Shown here: positions 27,700-35,505 of the stretch, piece after piece
How positions within the stretch are numbered: the first letter of the stretch is position 1
Layout of the letters: each line of letters starts with the position of its first letter
Source of the DNA: Clostridium sp.
GTDB lineage: Bacteria; Bacillota; Clostridia; Clostridiales; Clostridiaceae
Length of the DNA: 50,004 nucleotides
Reading direction: 5' to 3'
Assembly (NCBI GenBank): GCA_022767515.1
Contig: JALENK010000068.1
Location: forward strand, 1-50,004
Notes under the pieces: generated by a model
What the model was told of the DNA's origin: nothing
The model's database searches: none
The model's input: only the letters and a program-made list of their open reading frames with translations
Translations under genes and position numbers: made by a program

Positions 27700-27957
27700 A
27701 TGGATAATAAAAATCATGAATGTAATGAAGAAGAAATGTTTGTTATAGAAATTGAAGATGAAAATGGTGAGACAATAGCTTGTCCAATAACTGATGAATT
27801 TGAATACAATGATAACAGGTACTATTTAGCTTATAATGAAGCTTATGGTTCTTCATGCATTTTTAAATTAGTTGGAGAAGAACTTATAATTCCAGAAGAT
27901 GAGGAATTTGATGAGGTAGCTAAATATTATAATGAAGTATTAGTTGAAGAAAAATAG
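27700..27957 (+). CDS. DUF1292 family protein
   Basis: A small acidic cytoplasmic protein of 85 residues. The pattern is EIEDENGETIACPITDEF, then YNDNRYYLAY and ending with an acidic tail. This is the layout of DUF1292 proteins, which are common in Firmicutes and of unknown function. An upstream in-frame ATG at 27667 is rejected because AAAGGAG (27681-27687) lies inside that extension and serves ATG 27700. It is a single gene, flanked on both sides by copies of the same 41-bp promoter-like element. Confidence 0.8.
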   Translation: MDNKNHECNEEEMFVIEIEDENGETIACPITDEFEYNDNRYYLAYNEAYGSSCIFKLVGEELIIPEDEEFDEVAKYYNEVLVEEK

Positions 27958-27995
27958 AGTTTATACCTTCTTTTTTTGTAAAATTTTAAAAAAAA

Positions 27996-28036
27996 CTTTT
28001 AATTTGTAGTAAATAGAGTTAAAATAGTAACTGATA
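27996..28036 (+). promoter_or_regulatory. Promoter-like element, copy 2 of a 41-bp duplicated sequence
   Basis: This is the second copy of the element at 27632-27672, placed upstream of the PHP phosphoesterase gene. Possible boxes are TTTTAA (27997-28002) and TAAAAT (28020-28025), 17 bases apart. The differences are clustered at positions 11-15 and 32-36 of the element, while the ends and the middle block are conserved. Confidence 0.5.
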
Positions 28037-28088
28037 AAATATCTTAGTAATCTCATCAAGTTACTAATTGTATGGGAGGTATATATTT

Positions 28089-28904
28089 ATGAAATACGCG
28101 GATTTGCATATGCATTCCTCATATTCAGATGGGGCACTCACTCCAGAAGAATTGATTGAGAATGCACAAATAAAGAAAATTAAATATATATCTATAACAG
28201 ATCATGATTCTATTGAATCCCAATATGTAACAAAAAATAAATATGATGATTTAACTATAATTCCAGGTGTAGAATTTAGTGCAAAGTATGAAGAGTTAGA
28301 AATACATATATTAGGATATTTTGTTGATATAAATAACGATTTATTAAAAATAACTTTAGATAAAGTTAAAAAAAATAGAATAAATAGAACTAAGAAAATA
28401 ATACAAAAATTAAATCATAATGATATTAATATTTCATTTGATGAGTTATTAGCTACTGATAAAACATCTATTGGAAGAGGAAATATAGCTTGTTTAATGG
28501 TTAAAAAAGGTTATGCAAAAAATTATAAAGAAGCATTCAACAATTATTTGGCTAAAGGTAGACTAGCTTATGTGGAAGGTGAAAAGCTAGAGGTTAGAGA
28601 AGTACTCAAAGTAATAGAGGAAAGTGGAGGCATCTCTGTATTAGCTCATCCTGGTAAGATGTGTAAAGATACCAAAATTGAAAAGATTATCAAAAACTTC
28701 AAAGTATATGGTCTTAAAGGATTAGAGGTATATCATCCAAGTCATACAAAAGAACAAATAATTACATTTTATAATATGAGTAAAAAGTATAAATTATTAA
28801 TAACTGGTGGAAGTGACTATCATGGTGGTTATACAAATAATACTTTAGGAACATATGGAATAGATGAAGTATTATTAAATAAATTGATTAAACTAAGAAA
28901 ATAG
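28089..28904 (+). CDS. PHP-domain phosphoesterase (YciV/RNase AM-like)
   Basis: A metal-dependent phosphoesterase of about 271 residues. The motifs in order are DLHMHSSYSDG (5-15, H7/H9), TDHDS, PGVEFSA, LAHPGK and GGSDYHG at the C-terminal end. These supply the metal site of the PHP fold. The single-domain architecture resembles YciV-type enzymes that act on 3',5'-bisphosphonucleotides or RNA 5' ends; substrate assignment is inference. The TTG start at 28068 is rejected in favour of ATG 28089, nine bases after GGGAGG. The aminotransferase gene follows after 12 bases, so the two are probably co-transcribed. Confidence 0.88.
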   Translation: MKYADLHMHSSYSDGALTPEELIENAQIKKIKYISITDHDSIESQYVTKNKYDDLTIIPGVEFSAKYEELEIHILGYFVDINNDLLKITLDKVKKNRINRTKKIIQKLNHNDINISFDELLATDKTSIGRGNIACLMVKKGYAKNYKEAFNNYLAKGRLAYVEGEKLEVREVLKVIEESGGISVLAHPGKMCKDTKIEKIIKNFKVYGLKGLEVYHPSHTKEQIITFYNMSKKYKLLITGGSDYHGGYTNNTLGTYGIDEVLLNKLIKLRK

Positions 28905-28916
28905 TGGAGGAATAAA

Positions 28917-30110
28917 ATGGAATATTCAAGAAAAGCACAAAGTATTAATCCATCTGTGACTTTAGCGATTACGGCTAAGGCAAAGGAGTTAAAGTCAAAA
29001 GGAGTAGATGTGATTACCTTCGGAGTAGGAGAACCAGATTTTAATACTCCTGAAAATATAATTGAAGCTGCAAATAAAGCAATGAAGGATGGGAAGACTA
29101 AGTATACTCCTGTTCCAGGAATACCAGAACTTAGAAAGGCTATTGTTAATAAATTTAAACAAGATAATGGACTAGATTATGAAGAAGCTCAAATTATAGT
29201 TTCAACAGGTGCAAAACAAAGTTTGAATAATGCATTTATGGCAATACTTAATCCAGGAGATGAAGTAATTGTTCCAACACCATATTGGGTTAGTTACCCC
29301 GAGCTTATTAGATTAGCTGAAGGAGTACCTGTTTTTGTTGAAAATAAAAAAGAAGATGATTATAAGTATACATTAGAAACATTAGAAAAAGCTGTAACAT
29401 CAAAGACAAAGGCAATAATATTAAATGACCCTAATAATCCAACAGGTTCTATATATTCAAAGGAAGAGCTTGAGATGATAGCTGAATTTGCTAAAAAGTA
29501 TGATTTAGTAATTATATCTGATGAAATATATGAAAAGTTAATTTATGATGGTAATAAGCATGTAAGCATAGCTTCTTTATCAGAGGATGCAAAAAATAGA
29601 ACGATTGTAATCAATGGTTTTTCTAAATCATTTGCAATGACTGGTTGGAGAGTTGGTTATTCTGCTTCAAATAAAGAGATTGCTAAACTTATGAGTTCTT
29701 TACAAAGTCATATGACATCTAATGTTAACTCGATAGCACAATATGCTTCAGTGGAAGCTTTAGAAGGTTCAAAGGATGATTTGAATCATATGATAAGTGT
29801 ATTTGAACAAAGACGTAATTTAATGGTAAAGATGATATCAGAAATGAAGGATGTAAGTATAATTAAGCCTTCTGGTGCATTTTATGTAATGATGAATATA
29901 GAGAATTATTTTAATAAAAAAATAAATGGCAATGAAATTAAAAATTCTTTGGATTTTTCAAATTATCTTTTAGATGAGGCTAAGGTTGCAGTAGTTCCGG
30001 GAATTGCTTTTGGATTAGATTCATATGTTAGATTATCTTATGCTACATCAGAAGAAAATATTAAAGAAGGATTAAGTAGGATTAACGAATTTTTAAAGAA
30101 AATTCAATAG
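28917..30110 (+). CDS. Class I/II PLP aminotransferase (aspartate-type)
   Basis: A 397-residue PLP enzyme of the fold-type I aspartate aminotransferase group (AspB/AspC-like). The PLP Lys lies in GFSKSFAMTGWRVGY at about residue 237. NDPNNPTGSIYS carries the conserved Asn, SDEIYEKL the Asp, and VRLSYATS the substrate Arg. Aspartate is the likely donor, but aromatic or other amino acids cannot be ruled out. Ribosome site GGAGG is well placed. A strong terminator ends the PHP-aminotransferase unit. Confidence 0.9.
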   Translation: MEYSRKAQSINPSVTLAITAKAKELKSKGVDVITFGVGEPDFNTPENIIEAANKAMKDGKTKYTPVPGIPELRKAIVNKFKQDNGLDYEEAQIIVSTGAKQSLNNAFMAILNPGDEVIVPTPYWVSYPELIRLAEGVPVFVENKKEDDYKYTLETLEKAVTSKTKAIILNDPNNPTGSIYSKEELEMIAEFAKKYDLVIISDEIYEKLIYDGNKHVSIASLSEDAKNRTIVINGFSKSFAMTGWRVGYSASNKEIAKLMSSLQSHMTSNVNSIAQYASVEALEGSKDDLNHMISVFEQRRNLMVKMISEMKDVSIIKPSGAFYVMMNIENYFNKKINGNEIKNSLDFSNYLLDEAKVAVVPGIAFGLDSYVRLSYATSEENIKEGLSRINEFLKKIQ

Positions 30111-30117
30111 ATAGTTA

Positions 30118-30155
30118 AAAGATGTTTGCTATTATTATAGTAGACATCTTTTTTT
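30118..30155 (+). terminator. Terminator of the aminotransferase gene
   Basis: A 15-pair stem (30118-30132 with 30137-30151, two G-U) has loop TATT and a T-run from 30149 to 30155. It starts seven bases after the stop. Confidence 0.95.
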
Positions 30156-30167
30156 ATTTTATAGTAA

Positions 30168-30176
30168 TGTTATAAT
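30168..30176 (+). promoter_or_regulatory. Extended -10 promoter for the HAD-aminotransferase unit
   Basis: TGTTATAAT (30168-30176) is a perfect extended -10. The region 17 bases upstream is the T-run of the preceding terminator, so there is no good -35 and the extended -10 must carry recognition. Confidence 0.5.
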
Positions 30177-30200
30177 TATATTGGAGGTGTATAGCCGTAG

Positions 30201-30845
30201 ATGAAAAAGTTAGCAATATTTGATGTTGATTACACAATAACAAGTAGGGAAACCCTTCAGGAACTATATAAATATGCAATTTCAGAGGATAAAAGAAATA
30301 TTAAATATGCACCAAGAGCAATATATTCAGGACTTATGTATGTTTTAGGTAGATATGATGAAAAAAATGTCAAGGAAAAATTTCTCAAGTTTTTAGTAGG
30401 AATGGACGAAAATAAACTTAAGGATTTTGTTTGCAGATTTTATGAAAATAGGTTAAATAAAATATTATATAAGGACTCTATTGAAAAGATGAAGGAACTT
30501 AAGAAAGAAGGATATGATATTTATTTAATATCTGCATCACCAGAATTTTATCTAAATGAATTATATAAGATAGAGGAAGTAGATAATATAATTGGTACAA
30601 GATTTGTAATTAAAGATGGAAAGTTTACAGGAAAAATGTTTGGAAAAAATTGCAAGGGAGAAGAAAAGGTAAATAGGCTTAAAGAAGTACTAACTAAAGA
30701 AAAAATTGAAGTGGATTTTTTAAAGTCTTATATGTTTTCTGATTCACTTTCGGATTTACCATTATTAAATCTTGTGGGGAATCCTTATTTGATAAATTAT
30801 AAGAAAAAGAATAAAGTAAAATTTAAAATATTAAATTGGAAGTAG
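30201..30845 (+). CDS. HAD-IB family phosphatase (SerB-like)
   Basis: A 214-residue HAD hydrolase of subfamily IB. The nucleophile motif is FDVDYTIT (D8, D10, T12) and motif II is YLISASPEF. The lysine and acidic motifs are near KNCKGEEK and FSDSLSDLPLL. The cap is the helical type between motifs I and II. Relatives act on phosphoserine, phosphatidylglycerophosphate or similar; the substrate is not determined here. GGAGG lies 13 bases before the ATG, a long gap, but a stop codon directly upstream rules out an earlier start in this frame. The class IV aminotransferase follows after 12 bases. Confidence 0.85.
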   Translation: MKKLAIFDVDYTITSRETLQELYKYAISEDKRNIKYAPRAIYSGLMYVLGRYDEKNVKEKFLKFLVGMDENKLKDFVCRFYENRLNKILYKDSIEKMKELKKEGYDIYLISASPEFYLNELYKIEEVDNIIGTRFVIKDGKFTGKMFGKNCKGEEKVNRLKEVLTKEKIEVDFLKSYMFSDSLSDLPLLNLVGNPYLINYKKKNKVKFKILNWK

Positions 30846-30857
30846 GGAGAGAGGAAT

Positions 30858-31886
30858 ATGATAAAATCAAGTTCAAAAGTATATTTAGAAAATGGAGAAA
30901 TTAAAAAAACTCCTCAGTTTGCTACACAAGAAGGTAGAATGGCTTATGAAATTATAAGAATAATTGATGGTACACCATTGTTTGTCAAGGAACATTATGA
31001 TAGATTATTATATACTTTCAAATTAAATAATAAGGAAGTATCATTAAGCTTTGATGAATTTTTAAATAGTATTTATGAATTAGTAGAAAAAAATAATGTA
31101 TCTGAAGGTAATGTAAAGGTTACTTATAATATAGATTTTGATATATTAAGATATTATTTTATAGATCATAGTTATCCAACTGAGAAAATGTATGCTGATG
31201 GAGTAGAGGCAATATTATTTTTTGGACAAAGGGAAAATCCAAATGCAAAAATAATTAATAAAGGTTTTAGAGATTATGTGAATTCAAAAATAGAAGCAAG
31301 AGATGCATATGAAGCAATATTGGTAGGAGAATGGGGCGTAATCACAGAAGGAAGTAGATCTAATATATTTGTAATTAATGGAGATACGCTTCGTACTTCT
31401 AGAGTTGAAACTGTACTTCCAGGTGTAACAAGAACAGAAATAATTAAAATGGCTAGAGAATTAAATATTAAAGTTATTGAAGAAAATATCAATTATATGG
31501 AATTAAAAAGTGCAGATGCTGTATTTATGAGTGGGACATCTCCTAAAATTCTTCCAATAACAAAAATAGAAGGAAATGTTATTAATAGAGATTGCAAATT
31601 ATTAAACAAGTTAATGGAAGCTTTTGATGATAGAATTGAAAAATATATAAGTGAAAATTCAAAGAAAAAAAGATTAGAAGAAAAAGCAAAGAAAGAGGCT
31701 GAAGAGAAGGCGAAGAAGGAAGCTGAGGCAAAAGCAAAGAAAGAGGCTGAAGAGAAGGCAAAGAAGGAAGCCGAGGCAAAAGCAAAGAAAGAAGTTACAA
31801 AGCGCAAGGAAATGGCGCTAGCAAAAACATCTAACACAACAAAGGGAAATAAAGATATAAAGGGTTCAAAAGTTAACAAAAAGTAA
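30858..31886 (+). CDS. Class IV PLP aminotransferase with charged repeat tail
   Basis: Fold-type IV PLP enzyme (the group of branched-chain aminotransferase, D-amino-acid aminotransferase and aminodeoxychorismate lyase). Residues 1-265 are the enzyme. The catalytic Lys is K135 in INKGFRDYVNSK, followed by EGSRSNIFVI and SGTSPKILPI, which bind the cofactor phosphate. Residues about 272-342 form a very unusual tail of Lys, Glu and Ala (EAEEKAKKEAEAKAKK repeated), then a basic end. The tail should form a long charged helix. It is encoded by a 48-bp tandem repeat at 31692-31787. Which of the family's reactions it performs cannot be decided. Confidence 0.85.
   Translation: MIKSSSKVYLENGEIKKTPQFATQEGRMAYEIIRIIDGTPLFVKEHYDRLLYTFKLNNKEVSLSFDEFLNSIYELVEKNNVSEGNVKVTYNIDFDILRYYFIDHSYPTEKMYADGVEAILFFGQRENPNAKIINKGFRDYVNSKIEARDAYEAILVGEWGVITEGSRSNIFVINGDTLRTSRVETVLPGVTRTEIIKMARELNIKVIEENINYMELKSADAVFMSGTSPKILPITKIEGNVINRDCKLLNKLMEAFDDRIEKYISENSKKKRLEEKAKKEAEEKAKKEAEAKAKKEAEEKAKKEAEAKAKKEVTKRKEMALAKTSNTTKGNKDIKGSKVNKK
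31692..31787 (+). repeat. Two 48-bp tandem repeats encoding a Lys/Glu/Ala helix
   Basis: Units 31692-31739 and 31740-31787 encode the same 16 residues (KEAEEKAKKEAEAKAK). They differ at only two silent sites (gcg/gca and gct/gcc). Each unit is itself made of two similar 24-base halves, and a partial copy follows. The near-identity at DNA level suggests recent duplication and likely length variation between strains. Confidence 0.9.
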
Positions 31887-31894
31887 ATTAAAAG

Positions 31895-31943
31895 TAAATA
31901 TATTATTAACATTTAGATAAGATATTAAATATAATGGTATAAT
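31895..31943 (+). promoter_or_regulatory. Candidate promoter(s) of the fapA-che-fli operon
   Basis: Two overlapping candidates are visible. One is sigma-D-like: TAAA (31895-31898), 15 bases, then TAGATAA (31914-31920); it lacks the usual C before GATAA. The other is sigma-A-like: TAGATA (31914-31919), 18 bases, then a perfect TATAAT (31938-31943). Both precede the ribosome site of fapA, and no terminator separates the preceding aminotransferase gene from it. Confidence 0.45.
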
Positions 31944-31968
31944 TAACTAAGGAGAGGGGTGGAGACTT

Positions 31969-33930
31969 ATGAAACGTAGATTTGTAGGAAAAAGTGTAGA
32001 AGAATGTTTAGAACAAGCAGAAAATACTTTAAGCTGTAGTAGAGATGATTTTAAATATACCGTTGTGAAAAGTGGTGGATTATTTAGAAAGCATTATGAA
32101 ATAGAAGTTACAGTAAGGGATACAGAAAAAGATGTTATTGATTCATTGGTAGAAAAAGATGAGAATACCGATAATGGTAGAAAAAAATCAAATAGCAATA
32201 ATCAAATAAAGAATAATGAGTCTCAAGAGGTAATTGCCAAGGATGGGCATATAATATTTAAAGAAGGGGTAGAAGGAGAATTTGAATTAGTATTTGATAA
32301 AGGAGTTACTTTGATAGTTAATGATTTAGAAGCAACTCAAGGATGTAAGGTTACTAATCATGATAGAATAATATATTTACCTAATAATGAAGAAGCTAAA
32401 AGAGAATTAGATATAAACTCAGATGCTATGAAAGCATATATTACAATTAATTATGTTCCGGAAATTATAGAAGAATATTATTGTATAAAAAAACATAATG
32501 TAATTAATGTAAAGTGTAGAAAAATAAAAGGAAAAATGCCACCTCATTATAGAGCGGGTGAGATAGAGGCAATATTAAGAGAGAGAAAGATTGTCTTTGG
32601 GCTTAAACATGAAGAAATACAAAGAGCATCAGAACTTGATGAAGTAAATAATATGCTTGTAGCAGAAGGAGATAAACCAATAGATGATAAAGAGGATAGA
32701 TTAGAAATTAAATTTAAAAATACAACAAGAAGAGTAGATGAGGACTCAGACCAAAGAGTTGACTATAAAAATATGTATTCTTATGCTAATGTGGCTGTAG
32801 GTGAAGTGTTAGGAGAGGTTATTGTTGGTGAAGTTGGTAGAGATGGTGTAAATATATTCGGACAAGATGTAGCAAGAAAAAGAAAGAAACCACTTTTTAT
32901 AAAAGCAGATAGAGGTTGTAGGGTTGATGGCAATAAAGTAATTTCAACAATAGAAGGAGCACCGTCTGTTAAAAATGGAGTATTCTTTGTAAATGAAATA
33001 TATCAGTTTACATCAGATGTAAATCTTAAGAGTGGAAACATTGATTTTATTGGAGATGTAAAAATTGCCAAGAGTGTTAAAGAGGGTATGACTGTAAAGG
33101 CAGGAAATACCGTATTTATAGAGGGAAATGTTGAAAGTGCTAATGTGATTTCACAAGGTGAAGCAAGGATTTTGGGAAGTATAATTAATTCTACGATTGA
33201 AGCTGGAGCTAAGAATATGGTATTACAACAATATCTAGATGGATTAATTCAACTAAAGAGTGATGTAGAGCAAATTATAACACTTTCTGAAGAATTGAAA
33301 GAGAAACCAGCTTTTATGTATAAGAGTGATGGAGAGATAGTTAAATTATTAATAGAAAAGAAGTTTAAAACATTGCCAAGAAAGGCATTATTGTTAATGA
33401 GTAATCCTAATAATAATAATGATGAAATAAAATCATATATAAATAGTAAGCTTATTGGTAGTGGTCCTTTTAACATTAAATTTGTTAACGAACTTTATAA
33501 CCTTATTGATTTAGTAAATGAAGAAATGGCTCCATTAAAAGAAGATGTTTTTCTACCAATTGACGTTTATGTAAATTATGTTCAAGATTCTAAAATCAAT
33601 GCTACAGGAAGTATAATTATTCAAGGAAAAGGTCAGTATGTTTCAGATATGACAGCACTTAAGGATATAGTTTTTGAAAATGAAAAAGCTGTTTCTAGAG
33701 GTGGAACACTTACAGCTAGTGGAAATATAAGATGTGCTACAGTAGGAAGTAGTGCCGGAGTTAGTACAACCTTAAAGGTAAAAAAAGGTGGTATTATTAC
33801 AGCTGATATAGTATATAGAAATACAGTTTTTATTGTTGGTGATAGACATTATACCTTTGAAGAGGACTCAAAGGATGTAAAGGCATATTTTAGTAATGGA
33901 GATATTGTAGTTGATAAATTTGTTTTATAG
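31969..33930 (+). CDS. fapA: FapA (DUF342) family protein with Jag-N-like N-terminus
   Basis: A 653-residue cytoplasmic protein. Residues 1-50 (VGKSVEECLEQAENTL, then GGLFRKHYEIEV) look like the Jag-N/SpoIIIJ-associated domain. Residues from about 90 on are the DUF342/FapA region: GEVxGEVxVGxxGxDGxxxxGxD-type glycine-rich segments near 270-300, a predicted beta-helix, a helical insertion about 415-520 and a C-terminal beta-helix with SGNIRCATVGS. FapA-type genes often lie beside flagellar and chemotaxis genes; a polymer-surface or phospholipid link is reported for some relatives, but the role here is unknown. GGAGAGGGGTGG precedes the ATG. It heads the chemotaxis operon. Confidence 0.82.
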   Translation: MKRRFVGKSVEECLEQAENTLSCSRDDFKYTVVKSGGLFRKHYEIEVTVRDTEKDVIDSLVEKDENTDNGRKKSNSNNQIKNNESQEVIAKDGHIIFKEGVEGEFELVFDKGVTLIVNDLEATQGCKVTNHDRIIYLPNNEEAKRELDINSDAMKAYITINYVPEIIEEYYCIKKHNVINVKCRKIKGKMPPHYRAGEIEAILRERKIVFGLKHEEIQRASELDEVNNMLVAEGDKPIDDKEDRLEIKFKNTTRRVDEDSDQRVDYKNMYSYANVAVGEVLGEVIVGEVGRDGVNIFGQDVARKRKKPLFIKADRGCRVDGNKVISTIEGAPSVKNGVFFVNEIYQFTSDVNLKSGNIDFIGDVKIAKSVKEGMTVKAGNTVFIEGNVESANVISQGEARILGSIINSTIEAGAKNMVLQQYLDGLIQLKSDVEQIITLSEELKEKPAFMYKSDGEIVKLLIEKKFKTLPRKALLLMSNPNNNNDEIKSYINSKLIGSGPFNIKFVNELYNLIDLVNEEMAPLKEDVFLPIDVYVNYVQDSKINATGSIIIQGKGQYVSDMTALKDIVFENEKAVSRGGTLTASGNIRCATVGSSAGVSTTLKVKKGGIITADIVYRNTVFIVGDRHYTFEEDSKDVKAYFSNGDIVVDKFVL

Positions 33931-33953
33931 ATAAATTTAGGAGGGTTTATGGG

Positions 33954-34403
33954 ATGGAAATCAAAGAAATGAAGGTGTTGATATTCGAAGTAAATCAAGA
34001 ATTTTATGCTATTGATATTCTTGATGTTGAGAGAATATTAACACAGGATAATATAACAGAGATGCCAGATACATTACCAATAGTTGCAGGAGTAATGAAC
34101 TATGAAAGTAGCATAATGCCAGTAATAGATTTAAGTAAGAAATTTAATTTGAAGAAAGAAAAAGAGGTTAAGAAGCCCAAAATTATTGTAATGAAAAATT
34201 TAGAAAATAAATTTGGTATTATAGTTGATAATGTAAGTGAAGTTAGAGAAATTAGTGATTCTCAGTTTGAACCAGTACCAGAAATAACTATTGATGAAAA
34301 CAATGCATATATTAAAGGACTTGTTAAGATTGATGGAAGAATTGTTATTTGCCTAAATATATCAAAAATACTAACTGAAAAAGAAGTAGAGAATATATTC
34401 TAG
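33954..34403 (+). CDS. cheW: Chemotaxis coupling protein CheW
   Basis: The adaptor that joins CheA to receptors. It is a 149-residue single CheW domain with the pattern FEVNQEFYAIDILDVERI, then MPVIDLSKKF and the C-terminal VRGxVxxxGxxxxxLN-like IKGLVKIDGRIVICLN. An ATG five bases upstream (33949) gives only a seven-codon frame, so ATG 33954, about nine bases after TTAGGAGGG, is the start. A second CheW is encoded at 39365, so the operon supplies two. Confidence 0.93.
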   Translation: MEIKEMKVLIFEVNQEFYAIDILDVERILTQDNITEMPDTLPIVAGVMNYESSIMPVIDLSKKFNLKKEKEVKKPKIIVMKNLENKFGIIVDNVSEVREISDSQFEPVPEITIDENNAYIKGLVKIDGRIVICLNISKILTEKEVENIF

Positions 34404-34409
34404 AAAATT

Positions 34410-34898
34410 ATGGATAATAATCAAATAAAGGTTGGAATTGCTGATTTGAATTTTGTTCTTCCGCCAGGAACAATAATAACTATTGGACTTGGTTCATGTG
34501 TAGGGATTGCTTTATATGATAGTACTAAGAAAATTGCAGGCTTGTCACATATAATGCTTCCAGATAGTACACAGTTTAAGAATAATAACACACCTATGAA
34601 ATTTGCAGATACAGCAATTCCAATGTTAATAGATAAATTGATTGAAGCAGGATGCTTAAAATCATCTCTTAAGGCTAAAATAGCTGGTGGGGCTTCAATG
34701 TTTAATTTTAAAGATAAAACTTTAGTAAGTGATATAGGGCAAAGAAATGCAGAGGCTGTTAAGCTGGCGCTTAAAAAAGAAGGTATTCCAATAGTTGCTG
34801 AGGCATTAGGTGGAAATAAGGGAAGAACTATGATTGTAAATTCGGAAGATGGTTCAGTAACTATTAGAGTAGCTGGTGGAAATACATTTCAATTATAA
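34410..34898 (+). CDS. cheD: Chemoreceptor glutamine deamidase CheD
   Basis: Deamidates receptor glutamines and, in B. subtilis, works with CheC in adaptation. It has 162 residues with the catalytic Cys30 in TIGLGSCVGIALYD and His47 in AGLSHIMLP. GGASMF and the C-terminal GRTMIVNSEDGSVTIR also match the family. Only six bases follow the cheW stop, and there is no clear Shine-Dalgarno sequence, so translation probably depends on coupling to cheW. Confidence 0.93.
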   Translation: MDNNQIKVGIADLNFVLPPGTIITIGLGSCVGIALYDSTKKIAGLSHIMLPDSTQFKNNNTPMKFADTAIPMLIDKLIEAGCLKSSLKAKIAGGASMFNFKDKTLVSDIGQRNAEAVKLALKKEGIPIVAEALGGNKGRTMIVNSEDGSVTIRVAGGNTFQL

Positions 34899-34920
34899 TA
34901 AAGGGTAAGGGATATGAAGA

Positions 34921-35496
34921 ATGAATAAAAGAATAGATGCAGTAGTTATAGGTGCTTCTACTGGTGGTCCTAAAGCATTGCAGGTAGTACTTCCCAATAT
35001 AGAAGGTAATATAGGAGTACCAGTGTTTGTAGTACAACATATGCCTAAAGGATTTACCAAAACTTTTGCAGATAGATTGGACAAGCTATGTAAGCTCAAG
35101 GTTGTAGAGGCTCAAGATGGTATGAATATAGAAAAAGATACAATATATATTGCACAAGGTGGATTTCATATGATAATTGGTGATGATAAAAGAATTAAGT
35201 TAAATTCTGAACCGCCAATATGGGGAGTTAGACCAGCTGTTGATAAACTATTTGAATCAGCTGTTAAGGTGTATAAAGGTAAAGTAATTTCAGCTATTTT
35301 AACAGGAATGGGAAGAGATGGTGCACAAGGTACTGTAATTGTAAAAGAGGCTGGAGGAACTACCATATCACAGGACAAAGAAACTTGTACAATATATGGT
35401 ATGCCTAAGGCGGCATATGAAACTGGAAAAGTAGATGTGGTATTGCCACTTGATAAAATAGGACAAAAAATTTCAAGCATAATAAAAGAAAGATAG
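34921..35496 (+). CDS. cheB: CheB methylesterase domain without receiver domain
   Basis: Removes methyl groups from chemoreceptors. The protein is only 191 residues: the whole chain is the methylesterase domain with Ser13 (GASTGG), His40 (VQHMPKG) and Asp133 (TGMGRDG) as the catalytic triad. The N-terminal response-regulator domain of standard CheB (about 350 residues) is absent, and upstream sequence is the cheD gene, with only 22 bases between, so it is not a frameshift. Activity is therefore not set by CheA phosphorylation of this protein. The cheD-cheB-cheR order is otherwise normal. Confidence 0.9.
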   Translation: MNKRIDAVVIGASTGGPKALQVVLPNIEGNIGVPVFVVQHMPKGFTKTFADRLDKLCKLKVVEAQDGMNIEKDTIYIAQGGFHMIIGDDKRIKLNSEPPIWGVRPAVDKLFESAVKVYKGKVISAILTGMGRDGAQGTVIVKEAGGTTISQDKETCTIYGMPKAAYETGKVDVVLPLDKIGQKISSIIKER

Positions 35497-35505
35497 GTGG
35501 GTAGT

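Noticed and set aside
27958-27995. Terminator after the DUF1292 gene
   Set aside because: There is a T-run at about 27971-27977 but no stable stem before it.
31493-31912. Minus-strand open frame of 139 codons over the aminotransferase tail
   Set aside because: It is the antisense shadow of the Lys/Glu/Ala repeat (giving Phe/Ala/Ser runs), with no ribosome site.
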